Shown here: piece after piece, positions 43,910-53,200 of the stretch
How the letters are laid out: each line of letters starts with the position of its first letter
How positions within the stretch are numbered: position 1 is the first letter of the stretch
Assembly (NCBI GenBank): GCA_036524675.1
Contig: DATDBU010000051.1
Span: 1 to 59,731, forward strand
Reading direction: 5' to 3'
Length of the DNA stretch: 59,731 bases
Source of the DNA: DATDAW01 sp036524675
GTDB lineage: Bacteria; Verrucomicrobiota; Verrucomicrobiia; Chthoniobacterales; DASVRZ01
Made by a program: the position numbers and the translations under genes
The notes under the pieces: generated by a model
Told to the model about the DNA's origin: nothing
Databases searched by the model: none
Seen by the model: the letters and a program-made list of their open reading frames with translations, nothing else

Positions 43910-43953
43910 CTCCCGCCCTTGCCTGTTCACATCTCTGGCACTAATCTTCGCCC

Positions 43954-44289
43954 ATGGAAAAACCCACCATTACGGCCTACCTGAAAACTTCCTGCGGATG
44001 GAGCAACGGCGTCCGCGCGATTCTCGCCAAATACGACCTTCCGTACACCGAAAAAGACATCATCAAGAACCCGGCGTTCCGTTGGGAGATGGAACAGAAG
44101 AGCGGTCAGCCTCTCTCGCCCTGCGTCGAGATCAATGGCGAGATGCTTGCGGATATTTCCGGAGAAGAAGTCGAACAATACCTTCTCGAGAACGGTCTGG
44201 CTTCGGAAAATAGCGCCCCGGTTAACGTCCCGACGAATGCCCCTTGCACCGATGAACAGCATGCCGCCATGCTGAACGTTCGGCTGTAA
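43954..44289 (+). CDS. Glutaredoxin-family protein with CGWS active site
   Basis: A 111-residue thioredoxin-fold protein. SCGWSNGVRAILAKYDLPYT places a single-Cys CxxS motif where dithiol glutaredoxins have CPYC, and SGQPLSPCVEINGEMLADIS contains the cis-Pro and the glutathione-binding GDxE-like motif. Monothiol glutaredoxins of this type carry iron-sulfur clusters or act in glutathionylation. The last 25 residues are an extension. It is 44 bases after the tRNA and 20 bases before the first gene of the duplicated membrane module, so it may be the first gene of that operon. Confidence 0.85.
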   Translation: MEKPTITAYLKTSCGWSNGVRAILAKYDLPYTEKDIIKNPAFRWEMEQKSGQPLSPCVEINGEMLADISGEEVEQYLLENGLASENSAPVNVPTNAPCTDEQHAAMLNVRL

Positions 44290-44309
44290 GGCGTGCTACG
44301 AAGGCCCTG

Positions 44310-44804
44310 ATGACCGCCGCTTCCCCTTCGTTTTGGTCGCGCGTCCCTGGATGGTGGAAGCGGTTATGGACGCTGCCGTTTGCTTCCACGTTCGCAATCG
44401 TGTTGTTGCTGCAAGTCGTCGGCGAGCAGTTCCCGTTCTCTCCGTTTCCGATGTACGCCAAGTTTTCGGACGAAACGAACGTGCTATTCGTTACCGATGC
44501 GGCAGATCGACCTCTTGCGATTGCAAAATATTTCCGGCTGTCGGCTTCGAAGATCAAGAAGTCGTTCAACGCGGAGCTGGAGAGCATCTGTAAAAAGAAA
44601 GGCTATCCTGCGACATCGGCGACTGACGAGGATCTTCGCCAAGCGGGTCAATATATCGCAGCTACGTTTCTGCCCACGCAACTCAGGCAAAATCCTCCGA
44701 GTGACATTCGCAAGCATGGATTGAAACTAAAACGGACAGTGCTTTGGATGGATAAGAAGGGATTCCATGAAGAAACCGCAGTCGTCGGAGAGTTGAAATC
44801 GTGA
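44310..44804 (+). CDS. Small membrane-anchored protein, copy 1 of a duplicated module
   Basis: A 164-residue protein of unknown family. It has an N-terminal membrane helix (FASTFAIVLLLQVVGEQF) followed at once by PFSPFPMYAKFSDETNVL and then a polar domain with a KKSFNAELESICKKK helix and the strand KLKRTVLWMDKKGFHEE. The copy at 47186-47635 shares the layout and the (Y/Q)PFSxFPM motif. The stop overlaps the GTG of the next gene. The duplicate pair suggests a two-subunit unit, but I cannot name a function. Confidence 0.7.
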   Translation: MTAASPSFWSRVPGWWKRLWTLPFASTFAIVLLLQVVGEQFPFSPFPMYAKFSDETNVLFVTDAADRPLAIAKYFRLSASKIKKSFNAELESICKKKGYPATSATDEDLRQAGQYIAATFLPTQLRQNPPSDIRKHGLKLKRTVLWMDKKGFHEETAVVGELKS

Positions 44805-45712
44805 GGTATCTCAAGTCATTCAAGTGGAGCATCTTACGCGAAACCATTATCCCTCATGCCGTTTGGGAGATGGTGCTGATGCGAGCATTCTTGCTATGGC
44901 CGTTCTGGATTGTGGTTCAGCGCACGGTGCAAGGGACACAGCCGCGGCCCAATGGTATCGCGCATTTTGTTGACCTCACCTGGCTGGCGAATCCATCGGT
45001 GCAGATGGTGCTCAACGGAGTTTTTTGGATTGCCGGCGCGCTATTTGTCGCTGGACGCTGGGTGATACCGGCGCTTGCAATCATTTCGGCGATTTTGGTC
45101 ACGAAAGGGACGTTGATCAATTCGCAGGGGGCGACGAATCACGCACTGCAACTGATCACGCTCGTATCGTTGACCATGCTCGCTACGTATTGTTTCCGTT
45201 CGAAATGCGGATGGACGCGTTACGAATCCCATGTCCGTGCCGTCCATTGGGCGAAAGTGATGATCGCAGCAAGTTACGTTTCAGCGGCCGTTTGCAAGTT
45301 ATTCGCCAGCAGTGAGTTTTGGATCGCGCGTGTGCCATACATGGCTCTTCAGATTCTGAAATCCAATCTGCAAACTTATTACACGAACCTGGAAAAGCCG
45401 TCGCAGGTTGCCGAGAATTTTGCTTATTGGATCGTCGAGCATCCGTACCTGGCTCGGACGCTTTTCGGTGCCGGACTCTTACTGGAGTTGCTCTGTTTCC
45501 TGGCGCTGATCAATCGCTGGTGGGCACTGTTTATCGGTCTAGGGATGGTTGGAATGCACTGGATGATCAATGTGGTTATGAGCCTTGAGTTCAAACACCA
45601 TGTGTACCTATTGCTCATCTTTTATGTGAATGCGCCGTGGCTGTTTTACGCTGGATTGAAATGGTTGAGGGGGAAGAGATCGCCCGCCGTTGTTTCTGCC
45701 GGAGTTTCATGA
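44801..45712 (+). CDS. HTTM-like polytopic membrane protein, copy 1 of a duplicated module
   Basis: A 303-residue protein starting at GTG 44801 (GTGA overlap). About seven to eight membrane helices, with PNGIAHFVDLTWLANPSVQM between the first two, NHALQLITLVSLTMLATYC, ASYVSAAVCKLFASSEFWI and VEHPYLARTLFGAGLLLELL. The pattern of conserved Tyr, Lys and Asp around YVSA(A/G)xxK and the HP-LA-(x)-FG-G-LLLE segment resembles the HTTM region of vitamin K-dependent carboxylase-like membrane proteins. The assignment is weak. It is paralogous to 47632-48507. Confidence 0.65.
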   Translation: MRYLKSFKWSILRETIIPHAVWEMVLMRAFLLWPFWIVVQRTVQGTQPRPNGIAHFVDLTWLANPSVQMVLNGVFWIAGALFVAGRWVIPALAIISAILVTKGTLINSQGATNHALQLITLVSLTMLATYCFRSKCGWTRYESHVRAVHWAKVMIAASYVSAAVCKLFASSEFWIARVPYMALQILKSNLQTYYTNLEKPSQVAENFAYWIVEHPYLARTLFGAGLLLELLCFLALINRWWALFIGLGMVGMHWMINVVMSLEFKHHVYLLLIFYVNAPWLFYAGLKWLRGKRSPAVVSAGVS

Positions 45713-47202
45713 GCGCTCGATGGTGGCTGCCGGTTGTTGCGGCGCTGCTCCTGGGCGGTGGCTGGTGGTTGAATACGTTCGGAAATCAGTTTGCGTATTA
45801 TTATCATCCGGATGAAGCGCGAAAAGTGCGTCAGGTGCTCACCGGAATGCGGAATTTCAATCACCCACTGTTGATGTTGTCTTCTGTCGAATGGGTGTGG
45901 GAGGCGACCGGGAGACGTCCGCAAAACCAACGCGTTGTGGAGCTTGGACGCTCTACAAGCGCAATTTTTTGCGCGCTGGGCACCGTTGCGTTTTTCCTTG
46001 CGGCATGGTGTTGGGCGGGGCCAGTTGCAGCGGTGACAACGGGATTGTTTTTGACGTTGCACCATCAAGTTTTCGAACTTGCTCACTACATGAAAGAGGA
46101 CCCCTCGCTGTATTTCGGCGTTGGGTTGTTCTGTCTTGCATTGGTTCATTATTCACGGAAACAGGATGCCTTATCTGTTATCGCCGTCGGCGCGGCAGTG
46201 GGTGTGGCGGCCTCGGCCAAGTATCTGGGAGCTATTCTGCTCATTCCGTCAGTGGCAGCGATTCTGATCGGCGGCCGATCGGAAGAAAAAAGCGCCCGGA
46301 AGGGACATGCCATCCTGATGGCTGCGGCGGCCGTTGTTATTTTCGCTGTAATCAACTGGCGGCTTTTTGGGCAATGGGGGGCGTTCAGCCAAAGCTTCGG
46401 GAAAGAAATGGACCTGGTTGCGACCGGCCAGGGCGACGTGACGCGCAGCGTGCCACACGCCATTTATCTGAATATTTTTGTAAAAAACACCACGCCCGTC
46501 GTATGGGTGCTTCTCATCGCAAGTTTCGTCGCTCTCTGGCGGCGACCGCGTGCCGAATCGATTCCAGGCATTATCGTCGCGACAGCAGTTGGCTGGCTGC
46601 TTCTTATGTCATTTTCGCCGAAAACGAATGACCGATATTTTTTGCCTTTGACTGGTCTCTTTTACGTGATGGCAGGAACAGGTGCGGCATTTCTTTGGGA
46701 AACCACCAAGGGCTGGAGGCGCGCTGGATTGGTCGTTGTTCTGGCAGCCGGCCTCGTATGGGAGGGAGCCCAGACATCGAATTACGCTCGTGCCTTTAGC
46801 CGCGACGACCGCGCGGAATTGGCGGCATGGATTCGGGAAAATATTCCCACGAGTGACACGATCGCCTACGATGCTCGGGTGAATTTACCGGACGAAGAAG
46901 TCTATCATGATCTGCGGAACCCATTGCCTCACAGGCTGTTGCGGGAACAATACGTCGCGGACGTGGCGGAGAAATCCGACGGTTTTGCGGGCGAGAAAAT
47001 CAAGTACGTCGTCGTAAGTGAAAGCACGTACGGGCGATTTTTTCTCGAATCGTTGCGACCGAAGGACGGATTGTCGGCGGAATTCGAGCGACGCGCAGCA
47101 TTTTATCGCAAGTTGCGCGAGCAAAAGCCGCTATGGTCTCGTCCCCGCGGAACGGTGCTGTATTTGCATCCTGGACTGGAGGTCTATGCGGTTGGTTCTT
47201 GA
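45709..47202 (+). CDS. GT39-like integral membrane glycosyltransferase
   Basis: About 497 residues from ATG 45709, which overlaps the previous stop (ATGA) behind a GGAG site. Ten or so membrane helices, with the first loop carrying YYYHPDEARKVRQ (the acidic DE of PMT/ArnT-type enzymes), then YMKEDPSLYFGVGLFCLALV, ASAKYLGAILLIPSV and NDRYFLPLTGLFYVMAGTG, and a C-terminal periplasmic part. This is the layout of PMT_2/GT39 family enzymes that move sugars from polyprenyl phosphate. Acceptor unknown. It lies between the two copies of the membrane module. Confidence 0.8.
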   Translation: MSARWWLPVVAALLLGGGWWLNTFGNQFAYYYHPDEARKVRQVLTGMRNFNHPLLMLSSVEWVWEATGRRPQNQRVVELGRSTSAIFCALGTVAFFLAAWCWAGPVAAVTTGLFLTLHHQVFELAHYMKEDPSLYFGVGLFCLALVHYSRKQDALSVIAVGAAVGVAASAKYLGAILLIPSVAAILIGGRSEEKSARKGHAILMAAAAVVIFAVINWRLFGQWGAFSQSFGKEMDLVATGQGDVTRSVPHAIYLNIFVKNTTPVVWVLLIASFVALWRRPRAESIPGIIVATAVGWLLLMSFSPKTNDRYFLPLTGLFYVMAGTGAAFLWETTKGWRRAGLVVVLAAGLVWEGAQTSNYARAFSRDDRAELAAWIRENIPTSDTIAYDARVNLPDEEVYHDLRNPLPHRLLREQYVADVAEKSDGFAGEKIKYVVVSESTYGRFFLESLRPKDGLSAEFERRAAFYRKLREQKPLWSRPRGTVLYLHPGLEVYAVGS

Positions 47203-47635
47203 GAAAATCTGGCGCTCTGTTCCGTTGAAAGGAATGTGGATCGTCACCCTAGCGTGCCTGCTGATAGGCGAAGCGTATCCATTCTCCAATTTCCCGATGT
47301 TCGGAAATTTTTCGGGTAAAACCTGGTACGTCTACCTGGCCGATGAAGCGGGAAAAGCGATCCCAGCGATGGATTTTGGTGTGCCGACGAATGGGCTGAA
47401 GAAGGCGTATGATGCCAATCTGAATCGTATCAAAGCCACACTTCCGAAGAAAAAGAAGCTCAGTCCGGAGCAGGAACGTGCCGCAGCGGAAGAGACGCTA
47501 CGTTACCTGATCGCGCAACGGAGCGAACGGCCTTCCCATTTGGCGGCCCTGCGACTTGTACGTGTAGACGTGCGGATGCGTGACGGAAAAATGGTTGAAG
47601 AAACGCGAACGGCCGGGGAGGTAGCGTTGAGATGA
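47186..47635 (+). CDS. Small membrane-anchored protein, copy 2 of a duplicated module
   Basis: About 149 residues. The ATG at 47186 has GGAGG four bases upstream and overlaps the glycosyltransferase gene by 17 bases. Layout as in copy 1 (44310-44804): one membrane helix (MWIVTLACLLIGEAY) followed by PFSNFPMFGNFSGKTWYVYL, a helix with NGLKKAYDANLNRIKATL, and a terminal strand RLVRVDVRMRDGKMVEETR. Sequence identity to copy 1 is low outside the PFSxFPM motif, so the duplication is old. The stop overlaps the next ATG. Confidence 0.7.
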   Translation: MRLVLEKIWRSVPLKGMWIVTLACLLIGEAYPFSNFPMFGNFSGKTWYVYLADEAGKAIPAMDFGVPTNGLKKAYDANLNRIKATLPKKKKLSPEQERAAAEETLRYLIAQRSERPSHLAALRLVRVDVRMRDGKMVEETRTAGEVALR

Positions 47636-48507
47636 GTTGGAAGCCTGACGCAGTCCGATATGCCCCTTGGGAAATAACCCTAATGCGCCTCGGCTTCGCG
47701 GGATTGCTGTGGTATCGCATGCCCCACGCGGTGCCCCCGACGGTTCAACCGTTTCCCAACGGTCTCGCCCATTGGATTGACCTCACGTTTCTCGCCAATC
47801 CGGCCATTTTCACACCAGCTCGATGGATCTTTCTGGCAATGCTCGCGCTGTACGTTGTGGGCCGGCTTGTGCCACTGGCATTGAGTTATTTGCTCTGCTT
47901 GAATGTTGCCGTTTACACCCTCTGGAATTCCCAGGGATGGATTGGCCACACGGACCAGATCATATCTTTGACGCTTCTCGCGCTAACGCTCTTTCATATC
48001 TTCGCCGCCATCAGCCGGTTTCGGCCCAAAGACGGACGTTCGCTCGGTGATGTGGAGATTTCGATAAGCCTCCAAGTTATTGCCGCGACTTATGTCGTGG
48101 CCGGTATCACCAAACTCATCAAATCTGACGGCATGTGGCTGGCGCAATTGCCGAACATCACGGTTCAGATCGAAAAAACCAACGAGCAGTTTTTTTACGA
48201 TTTTTTGCGTCACCCGAACCCCGGGCTCACTGATTGGCTCAACAGCCAGCTTATCGCGCATCCCTGGCTTGCATATCCGTTTTTTGGGCCGGGACTGATC
48301 GTTGAGCTGGCGGCATTCCTCCTCCCATACGGCCGCCGCCATGCTGCGATTCTCGGCCTGGCGCTTCTCGCCATGCACGGATTGATCAGCCTCACGATGC
48401 AAATCACGTTTACCACAAATATCTGGATGCTGATCATTTTTGCCGTGAATGTTCCGTTCTGGGCCGTCGCCGTCTGGAAGCGAATTGCTGGTCAAAAATC
48501 AGCATAA
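47632..48507 (+). CDS. HTTM-like polytopic membrane protein, copy 2 of a duplicated module
   Basis: A 291-residue protein coupled by ATGA. It aligns by eye with the 44801-45712 protein: PNGLAHWIDLTFLANPAIF, WNSQGWIGHTDQIISLTLLA, ATYVVAGITKLIKSDGMWLA, AHPWLAYPFFGPGLIVELA and MQITFTTNIWMLIIFAVNVP correspond in order. It has about seven membrane helices. It may bind a partner through the small anchored protein in front of it. The function is unknown; similarity to HTTM proteins is weak. Only three bases separate it from the aminotransferase gene. Confidence 0.65.
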   Translation: MSWKPDAVRYAPWEITLMRLGFAGLLWYRMPHAVPPTVQPFPNGLAHWIDLTFLANPAIFTPARWIFLAMLALYVVGRLVPLALSYLLCLNVAVYTLWNSQGWIGHTDQIISLTLLALTLFHIFAAISRFRPKDGRSLGDVEISISLQVIAATYVVAGITKLIKSDGMWLAQLPNITVQIEKTNEQFFYDFLRHPNPGLTDWLNSQLIAHPWLAYPFFGPGLIVELAAFLLPYGRRHAAILGLALLAMHGLISLTMQITFTTNIWMLIIFAVNVPFWAVAVWKRIAGQKSA

Positions 48508-48510
48508 GTC

Positions 48511-49824
48511 ATGTTACCGAAACTGGTTACGGAAATTCCTGGACCGCGTTCGCGCGCTCTCGCAACGCGTTTGAGGCGCCATGAAAGCCAGAACATCACT
48601 TACGTTGATCCTGAATTTCCTGTGTTTTGGGAACGTGCGGCGGGGACGAATGTCTGGGATGCCGATGGAAACCGGTTTCTCGATTTGACGAGCGGTTTTG
48701 CCGTTGCCGGACTCGGTTTTGGGCCACCAGAAATCGTCGAAGCGATTCGCGACCAGGCGGGCACGCTCTACCATGCGATGGGCGACGTTCATCCCACGGA
48801 GCTAAAAGTCCTTCTTTGCGAGGAACTTAGTGCGATCACGTTCGAGCGTTGGGATGCTGGATCCGGCAAATGTGTGCTTGCCAGTTCCGGTTCCGAAGCG
48901 GTCGAAGCCGCGCTTAAGACAGCCTTTATCCACACGAAAAAACGCGGAGTGATCGCGTTCGAGGGCGCATATCACGGACTCGGCTACGGCGCGCTCGAGA
49001 CATCGGGAATGCCGTATTTCCGAGAGCCATTCCTCAAACAACTTGCTGACTTTGCAAAATTCGTGCCTTTCCCCCAGACTGCCGAAGCCTTGCCCGAAAT
49101 CGAACGGCAAATCCGCGCGATCATTAACGGGAACGATATTGGCGCCATTCTAGTTGAGCCACTCCAGGGCCGGGCTGGAGAAATCGTTCCACCGCTGGAA
49201 TTCCTGCCGATTCTCCGCAGAATCTGTGATGAAAATAGTCTCCTGCTCGTAGTTGATGAGATTTACACGGGCTTCAACCGGACTGGGAAACTGTTTGCCT
49301 GTGATCACTTCCATGTGATTCCGGATTTGATCTGCCTCGGGAAGGGGCTCACTTCCGGTTTTCCGCTTTCCGCTTGTGTTGCGAAGGCGGAAATCATGGA
49401 TTCCTGGCCGGAATCATCCGGCGAAGCTCTGCATACGAGCACTTTCCTGGGCAACCCGCTCGGTTGCCGCATGGCGCTCGCATCCATTGCCCTCCATCGT
49501 CACCCGGCCACTGAGCAACTTGTTTTCACTCAAGGAAATACCTTGAAAAATGCGCTGCAGAAGATCCTGCCTGTCCGAGGTCTCGGCCTGATGATTGGCA
49601 TGGAGATTGTCCGACCTGACGGCTCGCCCGATGGCCCAGAGGCGATTCGCCTGGTAAAAACCGCTCTCCGCGATGGACTTCTTTTTCTTGCCGGAGGCAT
49701 GGCCGGAAACGTTCTTTCGTTTACGCCGCCTTTTGCGATTTCCGACGAAGAAATCAGGTTTGTAGCCGACTGGCTCGGCGGGAAAATCCAAACTAAAATC
49801 GAAAATCGAAAATCAAGAATTTAG
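48511..49824 (+). CDS. Class III PLP-dependent aminotransferase
   Basis: A 437-residue enzyme of the acetylornithine/GABA aminotransferase type. GTNVWDADGNRFLDLTSGF, the cofactor-binding SSGSEAVEAALKTA, EGAYHGLGYGALETSG, VDEIYTGFNRTGKLFACDHF with the Asp of the pyridine contact, and LGKGLTSGFPLSACV with the PLP-binding Lys are present. The C-terminal KIENRKSRI is coded by a repeat (see 49796-49817) and is not conserved. Amino donor unknown. It closes the operon and meets the convergent Dabb gene with four overlapping bases. Confidence 0.92.
   Translation: MLPKLVTEIPGPRSRALATRLRRHESQNITYVDPEFPVFWERAAGTNVWDADGNRFLDLTSGFAVAGLGFGPPEIVEAIRDQAGTLYHAMGDVHPTELKVLLCEELSAITFERWDAGSGKCVLASSGSEAVEAALKTAFIHTKKRGVIAFEGAYHGLGYGALETSGMPYFREPFLKQLADFAKFVPFPQTAEALPEIERQIRAIINGNDIGAILVEPLQGRAGEIVPPLEFLPILRRICDENSLLLVVDEIYTGFNRTGKLFACDHFHVIPDLICLGKGLTSGFPLSACVAKAEIMDSWPESSGEALHTSTFLGNPLGCRMALASIALHRHPATEQLVFTQGNTLKNALQKILPVRGLGLMIGMEIVRPDGSPDGPEAIRLVKTALRDGLLFLAGGMAGNVLSFTPPFAISDEEIRFVADWLGGKIQTKIENRKSRI
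49796..49817. repeat. AAATCGAAAATC-type repeat at the end of the aminotransferase gene
   Basis: Tandem AAAATCGAAAATCGAAAATC followed by AAG, translated as the last residues KIENRKSRI of the aminotransferase. It resembles the run at 42731-42755 that supplies the start of tsaD. Confidence 0.65.
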
Positions 49825-50138
49825 GAATAGGTCACATCTTTTCCTGGCTCCATTTCGAAATTGAGAGTCATTTTATCGGCGACGTTCGGATTAATTACGG
49901 CCGTGAGAAATTTCAGATATAGCGGGTGATCGTGGTAGAACCCCACTGTCTCCATGTTCTCGAAGTCGAGCCCGATAAAGAGCGGCCATTCGTTATTCAG
50001 ATCGATCCGTTTCCCACATTTCACGGACAAGACCTCCGGAATCCGCAATAGTTGCGCACGGGTCATCCGCATCATTTCCTCCAGTTTCTCCGGTGTAACT
50101 TCCGGTTTAAGTTTTAAAAGGAGCAAGTGATGGACCAT
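49821..50138 (-). CDS. Dabb-family stress-response alpha-beta barrel protein
   Basis: A 105-residue single Dabb domain: MVHHLLLLKLKPEVTPEKLE, VLSVKCGKRIDLNNEWPLFI, and HDHPLYLKFLTAVINPNVAD fit the dimeric ferredoxin-like fold of SP1/Dabb proteins. The normal conserved His after the first strand is doubled (HH). Members act as small oxygenases, decarboxylases or stress proteins. It is convergent with the aminotransferase gene and shares four bases with it. Confidence 0.85.
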   Translation of the reverse strand: MVHHLLLLKLKPEVTPEKLEEMMRMTRAQLLRIPEVLSVKCGKRIDLNNEWPLFIGLDFENMETVGFYHDHPLYLKFLTAVINPNVADKMTLNFEMEPGKDVTYS

Positions 50139-50266
50139 CGAGCCTCGGGAGTAATCAGCCGAGCAAATTTTGGCAAGCTCAATAATCTGCTTTTCCCTCG
50201 CGGCATCGAGCGGAATGGTGTCCAGTTTTCAGCTTTCCTATTCTAGAACGCTATTATTGTCCAAAC

Positions 50267-53200
50267 ATGCCCGCAAGCCGCTTAAGTCCGCCCGAAACCA
50301 GCATTCAAATCCGCGGCGTCCGGCAGAATAATCTAAAAGGAATCGACCTCGATTTGCCACTGAATCAGCTCATCGTGGTCACGGGCCCCAGCGGAAGCGG
50401 GAAATCGAGTCTGGCTTTTGACACGATCTACGCCGAGGGGCAACGGCGGTACGTGGAGACGTTTTCGCCTTACACGCGGCAGTTTTTGGATCGGATGGAT
50501 AAGCCGCACGTCGATGAAATACGGGGTATTCCGCCAGCCATCGCGATCGAACAGGCCAATCGGGTCAAGTCGACCCGTTCGACCGTCGGTACGATGACGG
50601 AGATCAATGACTATTTAAAACTGCTCATGCCGCGATTGGCCCGGGCGTTTTGTCCTGGATGCCAGCGGGAAGTCCGGCCGGAAACGGCGTTGTCGATTAC
50701 GACGGGAGCGCGACAGCTTTTCCCCGACCAAACCGTGCTCATCACCTTTCCGGTTGCCGTTCCAGAAAGAACGAAACCGGTGGATTTTTTTCAGTTTCTC
50801 AATGCCCAAGGCTATTTGCGTGTTTGGGTCGAGGGCAAAATCCATCGGACGGATGTAGAGCCTGAGGTTGTCCGCCTCCCGGCCCAGGTCCAGGTTATAC
50901 AGGATCGCCTTGCCCTTACGGCCGACAATCAGGCCCGAATCGTGGAAGCTGTCGAGACGGCGCTCGGCTTCGGCAAGGGACGGATTACCGTTACCGATCC
51001 AGCCAGCTTCAAAGCGCATCCTTTTTCGAAGGGATGGCATTGCCCACATTGTGACGAGACGATTCGCCCGCCTTCACCGGGTCTCTTCACCTTCAACAAT
51101 CCCCTCGGCGCCTGTCCTTCGTGTCGCGGTTTTGGGCGGACGATTGGCATTGATCTCAACCGCGCATTACCGGACAAATCGCTCAGCATTTCCGAGGGCG
51201 TTGTGAAGCCGTTCCAGAGTGGACAATCCAAGGAATGCCAACGGGACCTTCTGCGCCACGCCGCACGACGAGACGTGGACGTTTACTGTCCGTTTGAGGA
51301 TTTGCCCGATGCGGATCAAAAATGGGTGCTGCAGGGTGAACGCGGGGCGGACACGACTTCCGAGGAGCTCTGGGAAAACGACCGATGGTACGGAGTGAAA
51401 GGGTTTTTCGATTGGTTGGAGGCGAGGACTTACAAGATGCACGTCCGCGTTTTTCTGAGCCGATATCGGGCATACACGCGTTGTCTTTCGTGCGATGGCG
51501 GAAGGTTCCAGCCCGAAACACTCAATTTCCGGATTGTGGATGCAAAAGGGCGCCAATTCACGCTGCCGCAAATGCACCAAATGTCGGTGCGCGATCTTGC
51601 GGAAATGCTTGATTCGTTGGCTCTCCCGGAAAACGACAAAACCGCGCATCTCGTTCGCGACGAAATTGTCACGCGGTTGCGCTATCTGGATCAGGTCGGG
51701 CTCGGTTACCTCGATCTGGATCGACCGACGCGGACTCTTTCCGGAGGTGAAGTTGAGCGGGTGAACTTGACTACGTGTCTGGGCGCGTCGCTGGTCAACA
51801 CCCTGTTCGTCCTCGACGAGCCAACGATCGGCCTGCATCCCCGCGACGTGGGGCGTCTCATCGGGGTAATGCAACGCCTTCGGGATAAAGGAAATACGCT
51901 GCTTGTCGTGGAGCACGAAGAAGCGGTTATCCGCTCCGCGGACCATCTCATTGACATCGGCCCGGGCCGCGGGTCTCAAGGTGGCGACTTGGTGTTTGCG
52001 GGGCCGGCGGAACAGCTCGCGGAGAACAAGCAATCGCTGACCGCCGCCTATCTCTATGGAAGCAAGACGATTCCCGTTCCGGTCAAACGCCGCCAACCGA
52101 GGAAATGGCTAACGGTTAAAGGAGCTTCCGAGCACAACCTGAAAGAGATTGACGTCCGTTTTCCATTAGGAATTTTTACGTGTGTCACCGGGGTATCCGG
52201 TTCGGGAAAATCTACGCTTGTGCATGAGGTCCTGCACGAAAACCTGCTGCGGCTAAAAGGGTTGCCAACGGGTGAAATGATCGGCCAATGCAAGGGCATC
52301 ACGGGTGCTCACGGCATCGATCAGGTGGTCATGGTCGATCAATCTCCGCTGGCCCGGTCGCCTCGTTCGACACCAGCCGTTTACCTCGGTGTTTTCGACG
52401 AGCTTCGGAGGCTTTTCGCCGAGACACCGGATGCACAAGCCGCCGGATTCACTGCCAGTTCCTTTTCCTTCAACGCCGGAAATGGTCGATGCCAGCGTTG
52501 CGCCGGCATCGGATTCGAAAAAGTGGAGATGCAATTCCTCAGCGACCTTTTCATTCGGTGTTCCGAGTGTGAAGGGAAACGCTATCAGCCGCATTTGCTG
52601 GCGGTCAAACTCGTCGGCCTTTCGATTCACGACGTGCTGGAGATGACGGTGAGCGATGCCATCTCTTTTTTTGAGACGAACGGGTCCAACAGGAAAGTGA
52701 TAGAGCCATTGCGGACGCTGGAAAGTGTTGGCCTCGGCTATCTCAAGCTTGGCCAGCCGGTCAATGTGCTCTCCGGTGGCGAATCCCAGCGACTCAAACT
52801 CGTCGGCCACCTTGTCGAAAAAGCGAACGCCGAGCAGAAGTCGCTCCTCATATTCGACGAACCCACCACAGGCCTCCATTTCGACGACGTTGCCCTGCTT
52901 CTCAAGGTTTTTCAGAAGCTCGTCGACAGCGGTAACACGCTCATCGTCATCGAACACAACCTCGAAGTGATCAAGTCGGCCGATCATATCATCGACCTCG
53001 GCCCCGAAGCCGGCGCCGATGGCGGCCACGTCATCGCGGAAGGCACGCCCGAGCAGGTCGCCGCCAATGATAAGTCTCACACGGGTAGATACTTGCAATC
53101 TGTCCTGTCCGGTTCCCGCCTTTCGGAACCGCCGGTCCGCTCCCGCCCATTAGGCATTCATCGTTCGGGCGCTCTCGCCATCCACGGCGCCCGTGAGCAT

